Below are positions 5,476-6,852 of a DNA stretch of 6,852 nucleotides, piece by piece (position 1 is the first letter of the stretch; every line of letters begins with the position of its first letter). The notes under the pieces are model-generated. The model was not told the DNA's origin. It worked only from the letters and a program-made list of their open reading frames with translations, and searched no databases. The position numbers were made by a program, and so were the translations under genes. The stretch is from Bog-756 sp036511155. GTDB taxonomy: Bacteria; Actinomycetota; Acidimicrobiia; Acidimicrobiales; RAAP-2. Location: assembly GCA_036511155.1 (NCBI GenBank), contig DATCCR010000166.1, positions 1 through 6,852 on the forward strand. The letters are read 5' to 3'.

Positions 5476-6852
5476 GCGCACCGGTGGAGTCCGGGCCGTC
5501 GAGGGGGTCTTCGCCGGCATCCCCCGGGGCCCGGTCACGGCGCCGGGCGCGGACGCCACGCCGGGCACGGAGCTTCGGGGCCACGAGCGAGGCGACCAGG
5601 ACGACGAGGGCCGACGCGGCGACACCCACGGCGGCGCCGGCATGAGGCGGAAGGTACGTGAAGTGCACCGTCGTCCGTCCCGCCGGCACCGTCACCGACT
5701 GGAACGGCCCACCTCCGACCGGCCGGACCTCGACCGGCTCCCCGTCGGCACTGGCCGTCCACCCCGGCACGTACTGGACCCGACGCAGCACGGTCGCCGG
5801 TCGGGGGCAGTCCACCGTGACCTCGTCCCAGCCGCTCCCGGCCACCGTGCACCCCGGCGAGGTGGTCGCACCGACCGGCACCCGACCGGTGGTGCCGGTC
5901 ACCGCGGTGAACACCGGGGCGGCACCCGGCAGCTCCCAGATCTCGGCGAAGGTGTCCCGGTGGACGAGCCGTGGCCCGGCCGGCCACCGCGGGGTCGCGG
6001 GCTGCGGGAAGGGTCTCCCGTACGAGTCGAGCCCGTTGGCCGACTCCACCACGTACCGGACCCCGATCGCCTCGTAGGCCGCCAGGTGGCTGGTGAGCTC
6101 CTCGGCCGGGGACGGCCCCGACGGGTCGGCGCTCAGCCATCCGGTGAAGTTGTTCCGCTCCGAGTTCGGATCGAGGCGGGAGGCGATGTAGTCGTTCCAG
6201 GACTTCGGGAGCGGGAGGTCGTTGACGTTGACCTGGGCGATGCCGAAGTACGAGCCGTAGTCGGGTTGGATGGGGCCGAGCGTGAAGAAGCGCTGGGTCC
6301 CGAGGTGGGCCTGGAGCCACGTGACGGAGCCGGCCTGCAGCGGTGTGGGCGGCGGCGCCGACAGGTAGGTGCACCCGAGCAGGACGACCGACTCGGTGGC
6401 CACGGCGACGGCCACGAGTGCCCGGCCCGTCCGCCGCAGCCGATCCTCGCGCCGGACGTCCCGGCGGGTGGCGTGTGCTCCCGGTACCTTCCCGGCGGCC
6501 ATGAGCCCACCCACCGCCAGGGCGGCCAGGGCGGCGAAGGCCCCGGCCAGGCTGGCCACGACATAGGTGTGGGGATGCGTCCCCCGGTCCGCCGGGCCAG
6601 CGGTCGCACCGGCCAGCACCGGCCACGCGGTGACCGCGGCCCACGTGGCCAGTCCGGCGGTCACCCCGACGCCGGCGACCAGGACGCGATTCGTCGTCCG
6701 CCGGCGGGCCACGTCGTCGAGCCCGAGGGCGGCGAGCACCACCGCGGCCAGCACCCATGACGGGTTTGCGTACCGGAAGAAGGCCACGGCCTTCAGGCCC
6801 GGGACGGCCGCCATGGCGCGGAGGACCGTCGGGTCGCCGTAGGTCCGCAGCA
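5447..6852 (-). CDS. Polytopic membrane protein, YfhO / GT-C-like, C-terminal part (cut by right edge)
   Basis: The reading frame is open to the right edge (about 467 codons visible) and ends at TAG 5449-5447. Its true start is outside. Numbering from the in-frame Met at 6814 (not proposed as the start), hydrophobic segments lie near 19-33, 44-68, 84-106, 131-151 and 393-413. Arg-rich stretches (RRR near 37-39; RREDRLRRTGR near 121-131; a basic tail near 415-428) imply that these sides and the C-terminus face the cytoplasm. A ~240-residue region (152-392) is then outside; it has two cysteines (322, 336) that could pair. The segments FFRYANP before a membrane helix, and PGWTASADGEPVEV then FQSVTVPAGRTTVHFTYLPP just before the last helix, resemble the end of YfhO-family membrane proteins, some of which take part in glycosyl transfer to cell-envelope polymers. 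Family assignment is by eye and function is inferred. It is not a pyrimidine gene; its stop lies 56 bases before pyrR. The last ~30 residues are Gly/Asp-rich and probably disordered. Confidence 0.8.
   Translation of the reverse strand, partial: LRTYGDPTVLRAMAAVPGLKAVAFFRYANPSWVLAAVVLAALGLDDVARRRTTNRVLVAGVGVTAGLATWAAVTAWPVLAGATAGPADRGTHPHTYVVASLAGAFAALAALAVGGLMAAGKVPGAHATRRDVRREDRLRRTGRALVAVAVATESVVLLGCTYLSAPPPTPLQAGSVTWLQAHLGTQRFFTLGPIQPDYGSYFGIAQVNVNDLPLPKSWNDYIASRLDPNSERNNFTGWLSADPSGPSPAEELTSHLAAYEAIGVRYVVESANGLDSYGRPFPQPATPRWPAGPRLVHRDTFAEIWELPGAAPVFTAVTGTTGRVPVGATTSPGCTVAGSGWDEVTVDCPRPATVLRRVQYVPGWTASADGEPVEVRPVGGGPFQSVTVPAGRTTVHFTYLPPHAGAAVGVAASALVVLVASLVAPKLRARRGVRARRRDRAPGDAGEDPLDGPDSTGAPDGSRGDAI

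Noticed and set aside
5642..6760. Plus-strand open frame (372 codons) and an overlapping minus-strand frame (6758-5535) in the membrane-protein gene
   Set aside because: Both are Arg/Pro/Gly-rich shadows. The minus-strand frame ending at 5447 has clear membrane helices and positive-inside charge, so it is the real gene.

Overview
This GC-rich window holds a de novo pyrimidine (UMP) biosynthesis operon. It is read entirely on the minus strand, so transcription runs from high to low coordinates: pyrR, pyrB, pyrC, carA, carB. Upstream of it lies the 3' part of an unrelated membrane-protein gene. The base composition, GTG starts, G/C-rich third codon positions and pyrR-pyrB-pyrC-carA-carB order all suggest an actinobacterium. 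I cannot assign a genus. The small membrane-protein gene found between pyrC and carA in Mycobacterium is absent, which may point to a more distant actinobacterial class, but that is a weak inference.

Layout from the right edge to the left: (1) 6852-5447, the C-terminal two-thirds or less of a polytopic membrane protein resembling the YfhO / GT-C-like family; its N-terminus lies outside the window. (2) 5446-5391, a 56-base leader. It contains a hairpin with the hallmarks of a PyrR-binding RNA element, whose 3' arm covers most of the pyrR ribosome binding site. A TATAGT -10-like hexamer lies immediately before it, across the stop codon of the membrane-protein gene. (3) 5390-4821, pyrR, the regulator. 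(4) 4824-3853, pyrB, the aspartate carbamoyltransferase catalytic chain. (5) 3860-2511, pyrC, a type I dihydroorotase. (6) 2514-1363, carA, the glutaminase subunit of carbamoyl phosphate synthetase. (7) 1363-1, carB, the N-terminal ~454 codons of the synthetase large subunit, cut by the left edge.

The five pyr/car genes form one overlapping block (GTGA, an 8-base overlap, ATGA, TGATG), so translation of each is probably coupled to the one before. CarA and CarB make carbamoyl phosphate, PyrB condenses it with aspartate, and PyrC closes the ring to dihydroorotate. PyrR probably senses uridine nucleotides and binds the leader hairpin to block initiation at its own gene, which would lower the whole coupled operon. 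No U-run follows the hairpin, so translational repression (as reported for Mycobacterium smegmatis) fits better than the transcriptional attenuation of Bacillus. I see no mobile element, CRISPR array, tRNA or rRNA. Apart from the 56-base leader, the window is essentially all coding.
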